Positions 7,515-15,432 of a DNA stretch of 64,000 bases are shown here, piece after piece. Source of the stretch: Micromonospora purpureochromogenes (GTDB lineage: Bacteria > Actinomycetota > Actinomycetes > Mycobacteriales > Micromonosporaceae); contig NZ_LT607410.1 in assembly GCF_900091515.1 (NCBI RefSeq), positions 3,906,001 through 3,970,000 on the forward strand, in the 5' to 3' direction. Numbering within the stretch: position 1 is the stretch's first letter; each line of letters opens with the position of its first letter. The notes beneath the pieces were generated by a model. That model was not told where the DNA came from, searched no databases, and saw nothing but the letters and a program-made list of their open reading frames with translations. The position numbers were made by a program, and so were the translations under genes.

Positions 7515-8009
7515 TCAGCGCGAGCGCTGCCACGGAAAACGCCAGCGGCGGCGGGCCCGCCGGCCGGCAGTGGTCGCCGGCTCGGTGGCAGCGGCCACGA
7601 CAGCCGCCGACCGCTGTTCCCGGTCGGCCCGCCAGCGTCGTACCGTCTCGTCGACGTTGACCGGCCGGACCACGACGCGCGGGCCGGTCGGGGTACGCAG
7701 CCAGGCGACGATCTCGGAGTTCAGCACCGCCACGTACGCCCGGACGGACTCCTCGGTGGGCAGGTCACGAACCTCGTCGGGGACCTGTTCGACCCGCCGG
7801 CGCAGCTGCAGCGGCGTCGGCAGCAGCAGATCGCTGGGCAGCGCCTCCCGCTCCAGGAAACTCTTGATCCACCATGACTCGTCGTAGGGGGCGCCGCGGC
7901 CCGGGATCGGCTTGCCCATGCCGGGCAGGTTGTCGAAGTCGCCGCGCTCCACGGCGGTGCGGATCTGCGCCTCGACCGCCGCTTCCCACGCGTTGCTCAC
8001 GTCGCCCAC
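7515..8009 (-). CDS. DUF1992 (DnaJC28-like) protein
   Basis: 164 aa, GTG at 8009. The DUF1992 signature fills residues 8-75: AAVEAQIRTAVERGDFDNLP, GMGKPIPG and PYDESWWIKSFLERE. In animals the domain follows a J-domain (DNAJC28); bacterial proteins carry it alone and have no known function. The C-terminal ~40 residues are basic (RRARRRWRFPWQRSR). It is probably cytoplasmic. It stands alone, with the terminator repeat at its 3' end. Confidence 0.85.
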   Translation of the reverse strand: MGDVSNAWEAAVEAQIRTAVERGDFDNLPGMGKPIPGRGAPYDESWWIKSFLEREALPSDLLLPTPLQLRRRVEQVPDEVRDLPTEESVRAYVAVLNSEIVAWLRTPTGPRVVVRPVNVDETVRRWRADREQRSAAVVAAATEPATTAGRRARRRWRFPWQRSR

Positions 8010-8143
8010 CTCCCCGGACCAAGGTATCCGCCGTACCGCCGAGGTTCAGCGTCCCGGCGCGGCCGGGCATTCCCGCCGGCGGGCGGTGGCGGCGGCCGGG
8101 GCGTAGATTCCCGGCAGGGTCGACGCGGGTCGGAGGAGGCAGC

Positions 8144-8548
8144 GTGCGGGAGTGGCTGATCGGGCTCGGCGTGGCGGTGGCCTGCCTGCTGGCCAGCTGG
8201 GCGCTGCTGGTGCTGCTGGCCCGGCGGCTGCCGCCGGGCATCCTGCGCGACCTGGCCGCGTTCATTCCCGACTGCCTGACCACGGTACGACGGCTGCGCG
8301 CCGACCCCCGGGTCCCCCGCAAGGCGAAGATCGCCATCGTGCTGGCGGGCCTCTGGCTGGCCAGCCCGATCGACCTGATCCCGGAGTTCCTGCCGGTGAT
8401 CGGCCCGCTGGACGACATCGTGGTGGTCGCCCTCGCACTGCGCTACGCGGGCCGGCAGGTGCCGCGTGAGGTGCTGCTCGCCGCCTGGCCCGGGGAGCCG
8501 CGGCTGCTGCTGCGGCTGCTCGGCCCGCCCCCCACGCCGCCGGCGTGA
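8144..8548 (+). CDS. DUF1232 small membrane protein
   Basis: 134 aa. GTG at 8144 has a good ribosome site (GGAGGAGG at 8132). An N-terminal membrane segment (LIGLGVAVACLLASWALLVL) precedes the DUF1232/YkvA core: PDCLTTVRRLRADPRVPRKA, then IAIVLAGLWLASPIDLIPEF and GPLDDIVVVALALRY. The invariant SPIDLIPEF motif is present. Role unknown; usually an inner-membrane protein. Its stop overlaps the next gene's GTG (GTGA), so the two are translationally coupled. Confidence 0.85.
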   Translation: MREWLIGLGVAVACLLASWALLVLLARRLPPGILRDLAAFIPDCLTTVRRLRADPRVPRKAKIAIVLAGLWLASPIDLIPEFLPVIGPLDDIVVVALALRYAGRQVPREVLLAAWPGEPRLLLRLLGPPPTPPA

Positions 8549-9270
8549 GCCCGGTCGAGACCCTGCTGGTCGCCTCGGCGGCCGCCTTCGCCCTGGCGCT
8601 GCTGTCGGCGGTGACCGGTTTCGGCGGCGGCGTGCTGCTGCTGCCGGTCTTCACCGCCCTGTTCGGGCTGCGGGTCGCGGTGCCGGTGCTCACCCTGGCG
8701 CAGCTGTCCAGCAACGGCGCCCGGGTATGGCTCAACCGCCGGGAGCTGTGCCCGCCGCTGGTGGGCCGGTTCGCCGCCGGTGCGGTGCCGTTCGCCCTGG
8801 CCGGGGCGTTGCTGCTGGCGCACGCCCCGCTTGCCGCACTCAAGCGGCTGCTGGGGGTGTTCCTGCTGGCGGCGGTGGCCTGGCGGCGGCGCGGGCCCCG
8901 GCCGGGGCGCCCCCGGCAGCGGACGTTCACCGTGGTCGGCGCCGCGTCCGGCCTGGGCTCGGCGCTGCTGGGCTCCGTCGGGCCGCTGACCGCGCCGTTC
9001 TTCCTGGCGTACGGGCTGACCCGCGCCGGGTACGTCGGCACCGAGGCGGCCGGCGCGCTGACCCTGCACCTGGCCAAGACCGCCGGGTACGCCGCCGGCG
9101 GCCTGCTGGACCGGCAGGTGCTGCTGCTCGGTGCGGCGTTGACCCCGGCCACCCTGCTCGGCGCGGCCGTCGGGCGGCGGGTCGTGGCCCGGCTCGACGA
9201 CCGGGTCTTCGTGCTGCTGGTCGAGGTCGGCCTGGTCGTCGCGGGAGTGCTGTTCCTGCTGGGCGGGTGA
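8545..9270 (+). CDS. TauE/SafE-family anion/sulfite exporter
   Basis: 241 aa starting at the GTG that overlaps the preceding stop. Seven to eight hydrophobic helices; the TauE/SafE feature of two similar halves is visible (VTGFGGGVLLLPVFTALFGL in the first, GSALLGSVGPLTAPFFLAYG in the second). These plasma-membrane carriers export sulfite, sulfoacetate or related organosulfonates. No sulfur-metabolism genes are adjacent, so the substrate is open. Coupled to the DUF1232 gene. Confidence 0.85.
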   Translation: MSPVETLLVASAAAFALALLSAVTGFGGGVLLLPVFTALFGLRVAVPVLTLAQLSSNGARVWLNRRELCPPLVGRFAAGAVPFALAGALLLAHAPLAALKRLLGVFLLAAVAWRRRGPRPGRPRQRTFTVVGAASGLGSALLGSVGPLTAPFFLAYGLTRAGYVGTEAAGALTLHLAKTAGYAAGGLLDRQVLLLGAALTPATLLGAAVGRRVVARLDDRVFVLLVEVGLVVAGVLFLLGG

Positions 9271-9272
9271 GG

Positions 9273-9830
9273 TCAGTCCCGAAGGCGCACGTGGCGGTGC
9301 CCGTCGCCCGGGTACGGCGGCCGGGCGGGCAACACCTCCACGAACGCGTACCCGCTCTTCTCCGCCACCCGGCAGGACGCCGGGTTGTCGACCTCGTGCA
9401 GCAGCTCCAGCCGGGTCAGTCCGGTCGCGGCGAAGCGGGTGAACGCCCAGCGGCTCACCGCGTCCACCGCGCGCGGTGCCACCCCGCGGCCCCGGGCCGC
9501 CGCGGCCGTCCAGTAGCCCACCTCGGCGTCCGGCCGTCCCGGCGTGACGTCCTTGAGGACCACGCAGGCGACGAGCCGCTGCCCGCCGTCGACCGGGTCC
9601 GTCTCGCAGACGGCGAAGCAGAAGCGGCGGCCGGCCGCCCAGCCCTGCCGGTGCCGGGCCACCCAGCGGCGGGCGTCGGCGACGGTGCGCACCGGGCGCC
9701 GGGTGCGCGCCCGCAGTTCCGGATCGCGGTAGATCTCCCGCAGCGCCTCGACGTCGTCGTCGCGCCACGGGCGCAGGACGAGCTCGGCGGCGGTGGACGC
9801 GGTGGCGGGCACCCGCAGGACGACGGACAT
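9273..9830 (-). CDS. GNAT-family N-acetyltransferase
   Basis: 185 aa, ATG at 9830. RimJ/RimL-type GNAT: ELVLRPWRDDDVEALREIY at the N-terminus, the beta4/acetyl-CoA loop region VGYWTAAAARGRGVAPRAVD (R-x-x-G-x-A form) near residue 110 and LELLHEVDNPASCRVAEKSG, which is the conserved N-x-x-S-x-x-V-x-E-K-x-G segment. It would acetylate an amine on a protein N-terminus or small molecule. It is convergent with the TauE gene (2 nt apart) and divergent from the LysE gene. Confidence 0.85.
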   Translation of the reverse strand: MSVVLRVPATASTAAELVLRPWRDDDVEALREIYRDPELRARTRRPVRTVADARRWVARHRQGWAAGRRFCFAVCETDPVDGGQRLVACVVLKDVTPGRPDAEVGYWTAAAARGRGVAPRAVDAVSRWAFTRFAATGLTRLELLHEVDNPASCRVAEKSGYAFVEVLPARPPYPGDGHRHVRLRD

Positions 9831-9935
9831 CACAGCAGTGTCACCGCTGAACGGGCCGGCGCAAAGCTGCGGTGCGTACGGCGCAGTGGTTCCCGGCGTA
9901 GGGTCGGGGCCGGCACGGGGAGGGGCGGTGCGGCG

Positions 9936-10586
9936 ATGGTGACGGTGGGCGCGCTGGTGGGAATGGGTCTGGTGGCGCTCGGCCTGGTGCTGACGCCCGG
10001 GCCGAACATGGTCTACCTGGTGTCCCGGTCGGTGACCCAGGGCCGCCGCGCCGGGTTGGTCTCCTTGCTCGGGGTGGCGGTCGGTTTCCTGGTCTACCTG
10101 GCCGCCGCGGTGGCCGGCATCGCCACGGTCTTCGTGCTGGTGCCGCCGCTGTACACGGCGGTGAAGCTGGCCGGCGCGGCGTACCTGCTGTGGCTGGCCT
10201 GGCGGACGCTTCGCCCGGGCGGGCAATCGGCGTTCACCCCGACGCCGCTGCCGCCGGACCGGCCACGCCGACTGTTCACCATGGGCCTGGTCACCAACCT
10301 GCTCAACCCGAAGATCGCCATCCTGTACGTGTCGCTGCTGCCGCAGTTCGTCGATCCGGCGCGCGGCCACGTGGCGGTGCAGAGCCTGCTGCTCGGGCTG
10401 ACCCAGATCGTGATCGCGCTGACGGTCAACGCGCTGATCGTGCTGACCGCCGGTTCGGTGTCGGCGTTCCTGGTCCGCCGGCCGGGTTGGGCGCGGGCGC
10501 AGCGGTACGTGATGGGCACCGTGCTGGCCGGCCTCGCGGTGCGCATCGCCGCGGACCGTTCCCGGGCCGCCGTCGCCACCGGCTGA
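9936..10586 (+). CDS. LysE/RhtB-family amino-acid exporter
   Basis: 216 aa, ATG at 9936. About six membrane segments. The LysE signature LVLTPGPNMVYLVSRSVTQG lies at residues 17-36, and FTMGLVTNLLNPKIAILYVS is the conserved mid-protein motif. Such proteins pump out basic or neutral amino acids or related compounds. The 3' end overlaps, antisense, the tail of the NUDIX gene. Confidence 0.88.
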   Translation: MVTVGALVGMGLVALGLVLTPGPNMVYLVSRSVTQGRRAGLVSLLGVAVGFLVYLAAAVAGIATVFVLVPPLYTAVKLAGAAYLLWLAWRTLRPGGQSAFTPTPLPPDRPRRLFTMGLVTNLLNPKIAILYVSLLPQFVDPARGHVAVQSLLLGLTQIVIALTVNALIVLTAGSVSAFLVRRPGWARAQRYVMGTVLAGLAVRIAADRSRAAVATG

Positions 10587-11133
10587 CCCGTCCCGGCCGA
10601 ACGGTTGGCACCGGGCCGCAGAGAGCGTCGGGTCGGCGCAGCGCCGGGTGCCGCTCGCCGGGCCGTGCATGCCAGGTCGGGGCGTCCTCGCGCAGCGTGG
10701 TGTCGATGCGCAGCCGCGCCCACTCGTCCAGCTCCGGCAGGTCGTCCGGGGCGAACCAGCCCACCTCGGTCGACTCGTCGCCGTCGGCGCGCGGCTCGCC
10801 ACCCACCGGCGCGCAGCGGAACCACACGTTGAGGTACTCGCAGACGTCGCCGTTGGGGTAGACCACCGGGTGGGTGGCGACGCCACCGACCCGCTCGACC
10901 CGGACCCGCACGCCGGTCTCCTCGAAGACCTCCCGCACCACGGCGTCGGCCGGCTGCTCACCCGGGTCCACGATCCCGGCCGGCACCAACCAGCGGCTGT
11001 TGTCGCCCCGCCGGGCCAGCAGCACCCGCCCGGCGTCGTCGCGCACCACGCCGCTGACCCCGGGCAGCAGGAGCAGGCCGTGGCCGATGTGGGCGCGCAG
11101 CCGGGTCACGTACGCGGGGACGGGCACCGGCAC
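10426..11133 (-). CDS. NUDIX hydrolase with an unusual tail
   Basis: 235 aa, GTG at 11133. The NUDIX box (GX5EX7REUXEEXGU) reads GIVDPGEQPADAVVREVFEE followed by TG, near residues 53-74. The catalytic domain ends around residue 155 (DDLPELDEWARLRIDTTL). The last ~75 residues are Arg/Pro-rich, low-complexity, and lie antisense to the LysE coding region, so the ancestral stop was probably nearer 10620. It hydrolyses a nucleoside-diphosphate-X compound. It begins 3 nt after the SDR stop, making it the third gene of the monooxygenase operon. Confidence 0.8.
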   Translation of the reverse strand: MPVPVPAYVTRLRAHIGHGLLLLPGVSGVVRDDAGRVLLARRGDNSRWLVPAGIVDPGEQPADAVVREVFEETGVRVRVERVGGVATHPVVYPNGDVCEYLNVWFRCAPVGGEPRADGDESTEVGWFAPDDLPELDEWARLRIDTTLREDAPTWHARPGERHPALRRPDALCGPVPTVRPGRVSRWRRRPGNGPRRCAPRGRPARCPSRTAAPAPNPAGGPGTPTPNRRSARSAR

Positions 11134-11136
11134 ACG

Positions 11137-11961
11137 CTAGCCGGTGGCGTCGCGGTGCCGGCGGACCATCCCGGCGGCCAGCGGCGCCCCGTCGAGGTCA
11201 CCGGCGGCGATCCGGCCCGCGACGGTACGGCGCACCATCCGGTCGGCCAGCGCGGGCGCGTGCCGGGCGAGGGCCATCTCCAGCCGGCCCCGGGCGGTGG
11301 TGGCCACGTCCCGGGGCGCCCGGCGGGCGGTGGCCGCCCGCAGGATCGCCGCCACCACTCCCTCGACGGGTTCCATCCGGGACACCCCGCCAAGCGACAG
11401 ACCGGCCTCGGCGGTGCTGTCGTGGATCGGTGAGGCGACCATGCTCGGGTAGACGACGCTGACCCCGACGTGGGTGCCGACCTCGTGGCGCAGCGCGTCG
11501 GCGTAGGCGACCAGCGCTCGCTTGCTCACCCCGTACGCGGCGGCGAGAGGCAGCGGCAGCACCGCCATCCGGCTGGCCACGAAGATCACCCGGCCGCGGG
11601 CGGCGACCAGGTCGGGCAGCGCGGCGGCGGTGGTCCGCCAGGCGGCGAGCAGGTTCACCTCCAACTGCTGGCGGACGATCTCGTCGGGAGGCAGCTCCGC
11701 CGGGGCGGGACCACCGACGCCGGCGTTGTTGACCAGCAGGTCCAGCCCGCCGAGGCGGTCGACGGCGGCGCGTACGGCGGGCGGGACGGCGCCCGGGTCG
11801 GTCAGGTCGCAGCCGAGCACGGGCACGCCGGCGGCGACGCCCGGATAGCGGTCGACGCCGACGACCCGCGCCCCGGCGGCGTGCAGCGCGGCGCAGAGCT
11901 GCCGGCCGAAGGTGCCGTGCGCGCCGGTGACCACCGCCCGGCGGCCGACCAGCCCGCTCAC
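11137..11961 (-). CDS. Short-chain dehydrogenase/reductase
   Basis: 274 aa classical SDR. The cofactor loop is TGAHGTFGRQLC (TGxxxGxG), NNAG is present in LLVNNAGVGG, catalytic Ser is in VIFVASRM, and Tyr-xxx-Lys is in AAYGVSKRAL. An acidic residue after beta2 (GVDRYP) suggests NAD(H) preference. The ATG overlaps the stop of the flavin monooxygenase gene by 4 nt, so the two are coupled and probably act in sequence, for example alcohol to ketone before Baeyer-Villiger-type oxidation (inference). Confidence 0.88.
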   Translation of the reverse strand: MSGLVGRRAVVTGAHGTFGRQLCAALHAAGARVVGVDRYPGVAAGVPVLGCDLTDPGAVPPAVRAAVDRLGGLDLLVNNAGVGGPAPAELPPDEIVRQQLEVNLLAAWRTTAAALPDLVAARGRVIFVASRMAVLPLPLAAAYGVSKRALVAYADALRHEVGTHVGVSVVYPSMVASPIHDSTAEAGLSLGGVSRMEPVEGVVAAILRAATARRAPRDVATTARGRLEMALARHAPALADRMVRRTVAGRIAAGDLDGAPLAAGMVRRHRDATG

Positions 11962-13286
11962 GCCGGCACCCGGGTGGTGGCGGCAGCCCGGCGGACGCCC
12001 TCGTCGAGTTCCCGGGCGAGCTGGGCGAGGTAGGCGTCGAAGTCGACGCGCATCGCCGGGCGGCGGTCGCCCCAGCGGTCAATCGCCGCGCGCAGCTCCG
12101 CCCGGATGTCGGCGTGCTGCCGGGCCGGGTCGGGCAGCGCGTACGTGCCGGCGAGCTGGGCGGCGACCAGCCGGGCCTGCGCCTCGACGAGCGGGAACGC
12201 CGCCCCGGTGGACTGCATCAGCCCGACGAAGGCCAGGCCGGGCACGTCGGGGTGGAAGACGTGCCGGTACAGCGGCAGGGCGTCCGGCCGGTCGCCGAGC
12301 AGCGCCGGGTCCAGGAACGGCAGGTCCACCCGGTAGCCGGTGCACCAGATCACCAGGTCGACCTCGTCGGCGCGGCCGTCGGTGAAGGTGACCCGGTCAC
12401 CGTCGAAGCCGGCGATGCCGGGCCGCACCTCGATCTCACCGTGGGTGAGGCGGGACAGCAGCCCGTCGGAGAGGGTGGGGTGGTCCTGGAGGAAGCCGTG
12501 GGCGGGGGCGGGCAGGCCGTAGCGGGTCGGGGGTCCGACGGTGGCGGTGAGCATGGTCTGGCTGATCCGTTGGCGCAGCCGCCACGGCAGCCGGCGGGCC
12601 AGCGCCCCGTTGAGGGTGTCCGACGGGCGGCCCAGCAGGTGCTTGGGCACCACCCACACGCCGCGGCGCAGCGACAGCAGGGTGCGCGCGCCGGCGTACG
12701 AGGCGTCGACGGCGATGTCCATCGCGGAGTTGCCGCCGCCGACGACCAGCACCCGCCGGCCGGCGAGCTGTTCGGGCCCACGGTAGCCGTGGCTGTGCAG
12801 CTGCCGGGCGGTGCAGGTGCCCGGGGGCGGCGGGACCGGTGACTTCGGCACCCGGTTGTGCCCGTTGGCGACGACCACGGCGGCGACGCTGACGCTGACC
12901 GGCCCGTCGGATCCGTCGGCGTGCACGGTCCACCGGTCGCCGGCCTGCGGGACGACCCGGTCGACGGTGTGCCGCAGCCGTACCGACTCGTGCAGGCCGA
13001 ACCGGTCGGCGTAGTCGGCGAGCCAGCCGGCGACCCGGGTGTGGTCGGGGTAGTCGGGCCAGTGCGCCGGCATCGGGTGGTCGGCGAACTCGGTCCGCCG
13101 CCTGCTGGTGTTCAGGTGCAGCGTCCGGTACGCCGGCGAGCCGGGCGACCCGTAGACCCACAGCCCGCCGACCCGGTCGCCGGCCTCGAAGCAGACTGCG
13201 GGCACGCCGGCGTCGGCGAGGGCCTTGAGGGTGGCCAGCCCGGCCGCGCCCGCCCCGATCACCGCCACGGACGGTGGTGCGCCCAT
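11958..13286 (-). CDS. Flavin-containing monooxygenase (FMO type)
   Basis: 442 aa, ATG at 13286. The N-terminal FAD-binding motif GAGAAGLATLKAL is at residues 11-23. The second Rossmann motif for NADPH, VLVVGGGNSAMDIA, is near 205. LHSHGYRG resembles the FMO F-x-G-x-x-x-H-x-x-x-(Y/F) fingerprint, and VIWCTGYRVDLPFLD is the conserved TGY motif. It would use NADPH and O2 to oxygenate a nucleophilic N/S or a ketone. It is first gene of an FMO-SDR-NUDIX operon with a TetR-type operator 23 bp before the start. Confidence 0.88.
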   Translation of the reverse strand: MGAPPSVAVIGAGAAGLATLKALADAGVPAVCFEAGDRVGGLWVYGSPGSPAYRTLHLNTSRRRTEFADHPMPAHWPDYPDHTRVAGWLADYADRFGLHESVRLRHTVDRVVPQAGDRWTVHADGSDGPVSVSVAAVVVANGHNRVPKSPVPPPPGTCTARQLHSHGYRGPEQLAGRRVLVVGGGNSAMDIAVDASYAGARTLLSLRRGVWVVPKHLLGRPSDTLNGALARRLPWRLRQRISQTMLTATVGPPTRYGLPAPAHGFLQDHPTLSDGLLSRLTHGEIEVRPGIAGFDGDRVTFTDGRADEVDLVIWCTGYRVDLPFLDPALLGDRPDALPLYRHVFHPDVPGLAFVGLMQSTGAAFPLVEAQARLVAAQLAGTYALPDPARQHADIRAELRAAIDRWGDRRPAMRVDFDAYLAQLARELDEGVRRAAATTRVPA

Positions 13287-13308
13287 CCCCGCCTCCCCTC
13301 CCGCGCCA

Positions 13309-13327
13309 AATCCAACGACTGTCGGAT
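13309..13327. promoter_or_regulatory. TetR-type operator in front of the FMO operon
   Basis: AATCCAACGACTGTCGGAT, an imperfect inverted repeat of the same length and half-site pattern as the element at 14014-14032. Confidence 0.7.
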
Positions 13328-13351
13328 AATGGGCGCGGGTGGGGCCGCGCG

Positions 13352-13993
13352 TCAAGAGCCGTACAGGCCGTCGAGGAAGCGGTGCACGAAGGCGCGGAAC
13401 TCGCGGCGCTCGCGGGCCTGCGATCCGCCGCCGGCGGCCAGGGCCACCACGTGCCCGTGCACCGCCCAGACCAGGCTGCGCACGGTGACGTGCGGGGTGG
13501 GCTCGGCCAGCGCGCCGGTCGCCGCGGCGGCGGTGAGCAGCTCGGCGACCAGCCGGTACAGCGGCGCCGCGTACCGCTCGTCCAGCTCGGCGTGGCGCTG
13601 CGGCTCCAACCAGCGGCGCAGCCACAGCGCGGTGGTCTCCGGCCGGTCCTCCAGGAAGTCCACGAACACGTCGACCAGTTCGTGCAGCGCCCGCAGCGCC
13701 TCACCCGGCCCCGCCTCGAGAGCCGTCCGGGCCCGTGCCGTCGCCTCCTCCAGGGCCCCCCGCTCGGCGGCGAACACCCGCCCGAAGCAGGCGTCGTAGA
13801 GCTGCGCCTTCGTACCCGTGTGGTGGGAGACCGTGGCCACGTCGACGCCGGCGGCGGCGGCGACCTCCCGCAACCCGACGGCGTCGAAGCCGCGCCGGGC
13901 GAACAGCTCGGTCGCCGCGGCGAGCACCACCTCACGGGTCTGCCGGGTCTCCTCACGGCGGGGACGGCCCGGGCGGCGTCGGGGCATGGTCAT
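13352..13993 (-). CDS. TetR-family transcriptional repressor
   Basis: 213 aa from the ATG at 13993 (MTMPRRRPGRPRREETRQTR); an earlier start at 14023 is possible but would put the operator inside the gene. The HTH lies in residues 20-65 (ATELFARRGFDAVGLREVAA, then AAGVDVATVSHHTGTKAQLY). The C-terminal ligand domain is helical and Arg/Glu/Ala-rich. It is divergent from the GPH transporter gene, with the second operator in the shared promoter. Expected to repress itself, the transporter and the FMO operon until an inducer binds. Confidence 0.88.
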   Translation of the reverse strand: MTMPRRRPGRPRREETRQTREVVLAAATELFARRGFDAVGLREVAAAAGVDVATVSHHTGTKAQLYDACFGRVFAAERGALEEATARARTALEAGPGEALRALHELVDVFVDFLEDRPETTALWLRRWLEPQRHAELDERYAAPLYRLVAELLTAAAATGALAEPTPHVTVRSLVWAVHGHVVALAAGGGSQARERREFRAFVHRFLDGLYGS

Positions 13994-14013
13994 GCCGGCC
14001 ATTGTGCCCCTAC

Positions 14014-14032
14014 AATCCAGCATCCGTTGGAT
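14014..14032. promoter_or_regulatory. TetR-type operator between the regulator and transporter genes
   Basis: AATCCAGCATCCGTTGGAT forms the palindrome AATCCA-N8-TGGATT when extended by one base. It matches 13309-13327 in both half-sites and spacing. Confidence 0.75.
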
Positions 14033-14052
14033 TGGCCGGGAGGAGACGCGGC

Positions 14053-15399
14053 ATGACCGGGCTCGACCAGCAGCCGACCAGCGCGGACGCGGCGGCCCTG
14101 CCCCGCGGTCCGCTGCTCGGCTTCGCCGCCGGCTCGCTCGGCATGGGCATCTGGGTCACCGTGCCCGGCCTGCTGCTGCTCTACTTCCTCACCGACGTGC
14201 TGGCCGTCGCCCCCTGGCTGGCCGGGTTGGCGCTGCTGCTGCCCAAGGTCGCCGACGTGCTGCTGCACCCGTGGGTCGGGCACCGCTGCGACGTCGAACA
14301 GGCCCGCCGCGGTGACCGGCGGCGGCTGTTGCTGCTCGGCTGCGCCCTGCCGGTGGCCTTCGCGGCGCTCTTCGCGGTGCCCGGCGGGCTGACCGGCGCG
14401 CCCGCCGCCGCCTGGGTGGCGGTGTTCTTCGTCGCCGGCAACCTGCTCTTCGCCGCCTACCAGGTCCCCTACCTGGCCACCCCCGCCGACCTGCGGATCG
14501 GCTACCACGAGCGGACCCGGCTGATGGCCTTCCGGATGGTGGTGCTGACCCTCGGCATCCTCGTCTCCGGTCTGCTGGCCCCGCTGCTGACCGGCGGGGA
14601 CGCCGCCACCCGGGGCGGCTACCAGCGGATGGGCGTGCTGCTCGCCGTCGGGATGCTGGCCGCCATGCTGGTCGGCGTCGCCGGCATCGCCCGGCTGCGC
14701 CGGGCCGCCGCCGCGGGCGCCGCCCCGCACGCCGGCGGCTGGCGGGCGCTCGCCGCCGCCCTGCGCGACCGGCAGTTCCGCTGGCTGGTCGCCGCCTACC
14801 TGGCCATGTCCACCACCACCCACCTGGTGCTGGCCGGGGTGCCCTACTACGCCGAGTACGAGCTGGGCCGCCCGGGCCTGACCACGGTGCTGGTGGCCGC
14901 GTTCGTCGCCCCGGCGCTGCTGGTCACCCCCGGCTGGCTGGCGGTGGCCCGCCGGGTCGGCAAGCAGCGGGCGCTGCTGGGCGCCCAGGGCGCGTTCGCC
15001 GCCGGCTCGCTGGTGCTGGCGGTGGGCCGGCCGGCGGGGCTGCCGGTCCTGGTGGCCGCGGTGGCGGTGCTCGGGGTGGCCTTCGCCGGCATGCAGCTGC
15101 TGCCGTTCTCGATGGTGCCCGACGTGATCCGCGCCGGCACCGGCGCCGCCGGCACCTACACCGGGGTGTGGACGGCCACCGAGGCCACCGGCGCGGCGCT
15201 GGGCCCCTGGGCGTACGCGCTCTGCCTGGCCGCCGGCGGGTTCGTCGCCTCCGCCGCCGGGCAGCGCGTCACCCAGCCCGACGCGGCGCTGGACGCGATC
15301 CGCTGGGGCTTCGGGCTGCTGCCCGCCGCCGCGATGCTCGCGGCGCTGCTGCTGCAACGCCGCTACACCCTGGACCGCACCGCCCGCGCCGGGGACTGA
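14053..15399 (+). CDS. GPH/MelB-type MFS transporter
   Basis: 448 aa, ATG at 14053 after GGGAGGAGA. Twelve membrane segments. The N-terminal half has features of the glycoside-pentoside-hexuronide symporters (PKVADVLLHPWVGHRCDV, where Na+/H+-coupled carriers have K-x-x-D-x-x-x-D/H-P-x-x-G; QVPYLATPADL). It probably moves the substrate or product of the FMO-SDR pathway across the plasma membrane. Divergent from its presumed TetR regulator. Confidence 0.82.
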   Translation: MTGLDQQPTSADAAALPRGPLLGFAAGSLGMGIWVTVPGLLLLYFLTDVLAVAPWLAGLALLLPKVADVLLHPWVGHRCDVEQARRGDRRRLLLLGCALPVAFAALFAVPGGLTGAPAAAWVAVFFVAGNLLFAAYQVPYLATPADLRIGYHERTRLMAFRMVVLTLGILVSGLLAPLLTGGDAATRGGYQRMGVLLAVGMLAAMLVGVAGIARLRRAAAAGAAPHAGGWRALAAALRDRQFRWLVAAYLAMSTTTHLVLAGVPYYAEYELGRPGLTTVLVAAFVAPALLVTPGWLAVARRVGKQRALLGAQGAFAAGSLVLAVGRPAGLPVLVAAVAVLGVAFAGMQLLPFSMVPDVIRAGTGAAGTYTGVWTATEATGAALGPWAYALCLAAGGFVASAAGQRVTQPDAALDAIRWGFGLLPAAAMLAALLLQRRYTLDRTARAGD

Positions 15400-15432
15400 C
15401 CGTCCCGGCGCCGGCACTAGACTTCCGCCTCG

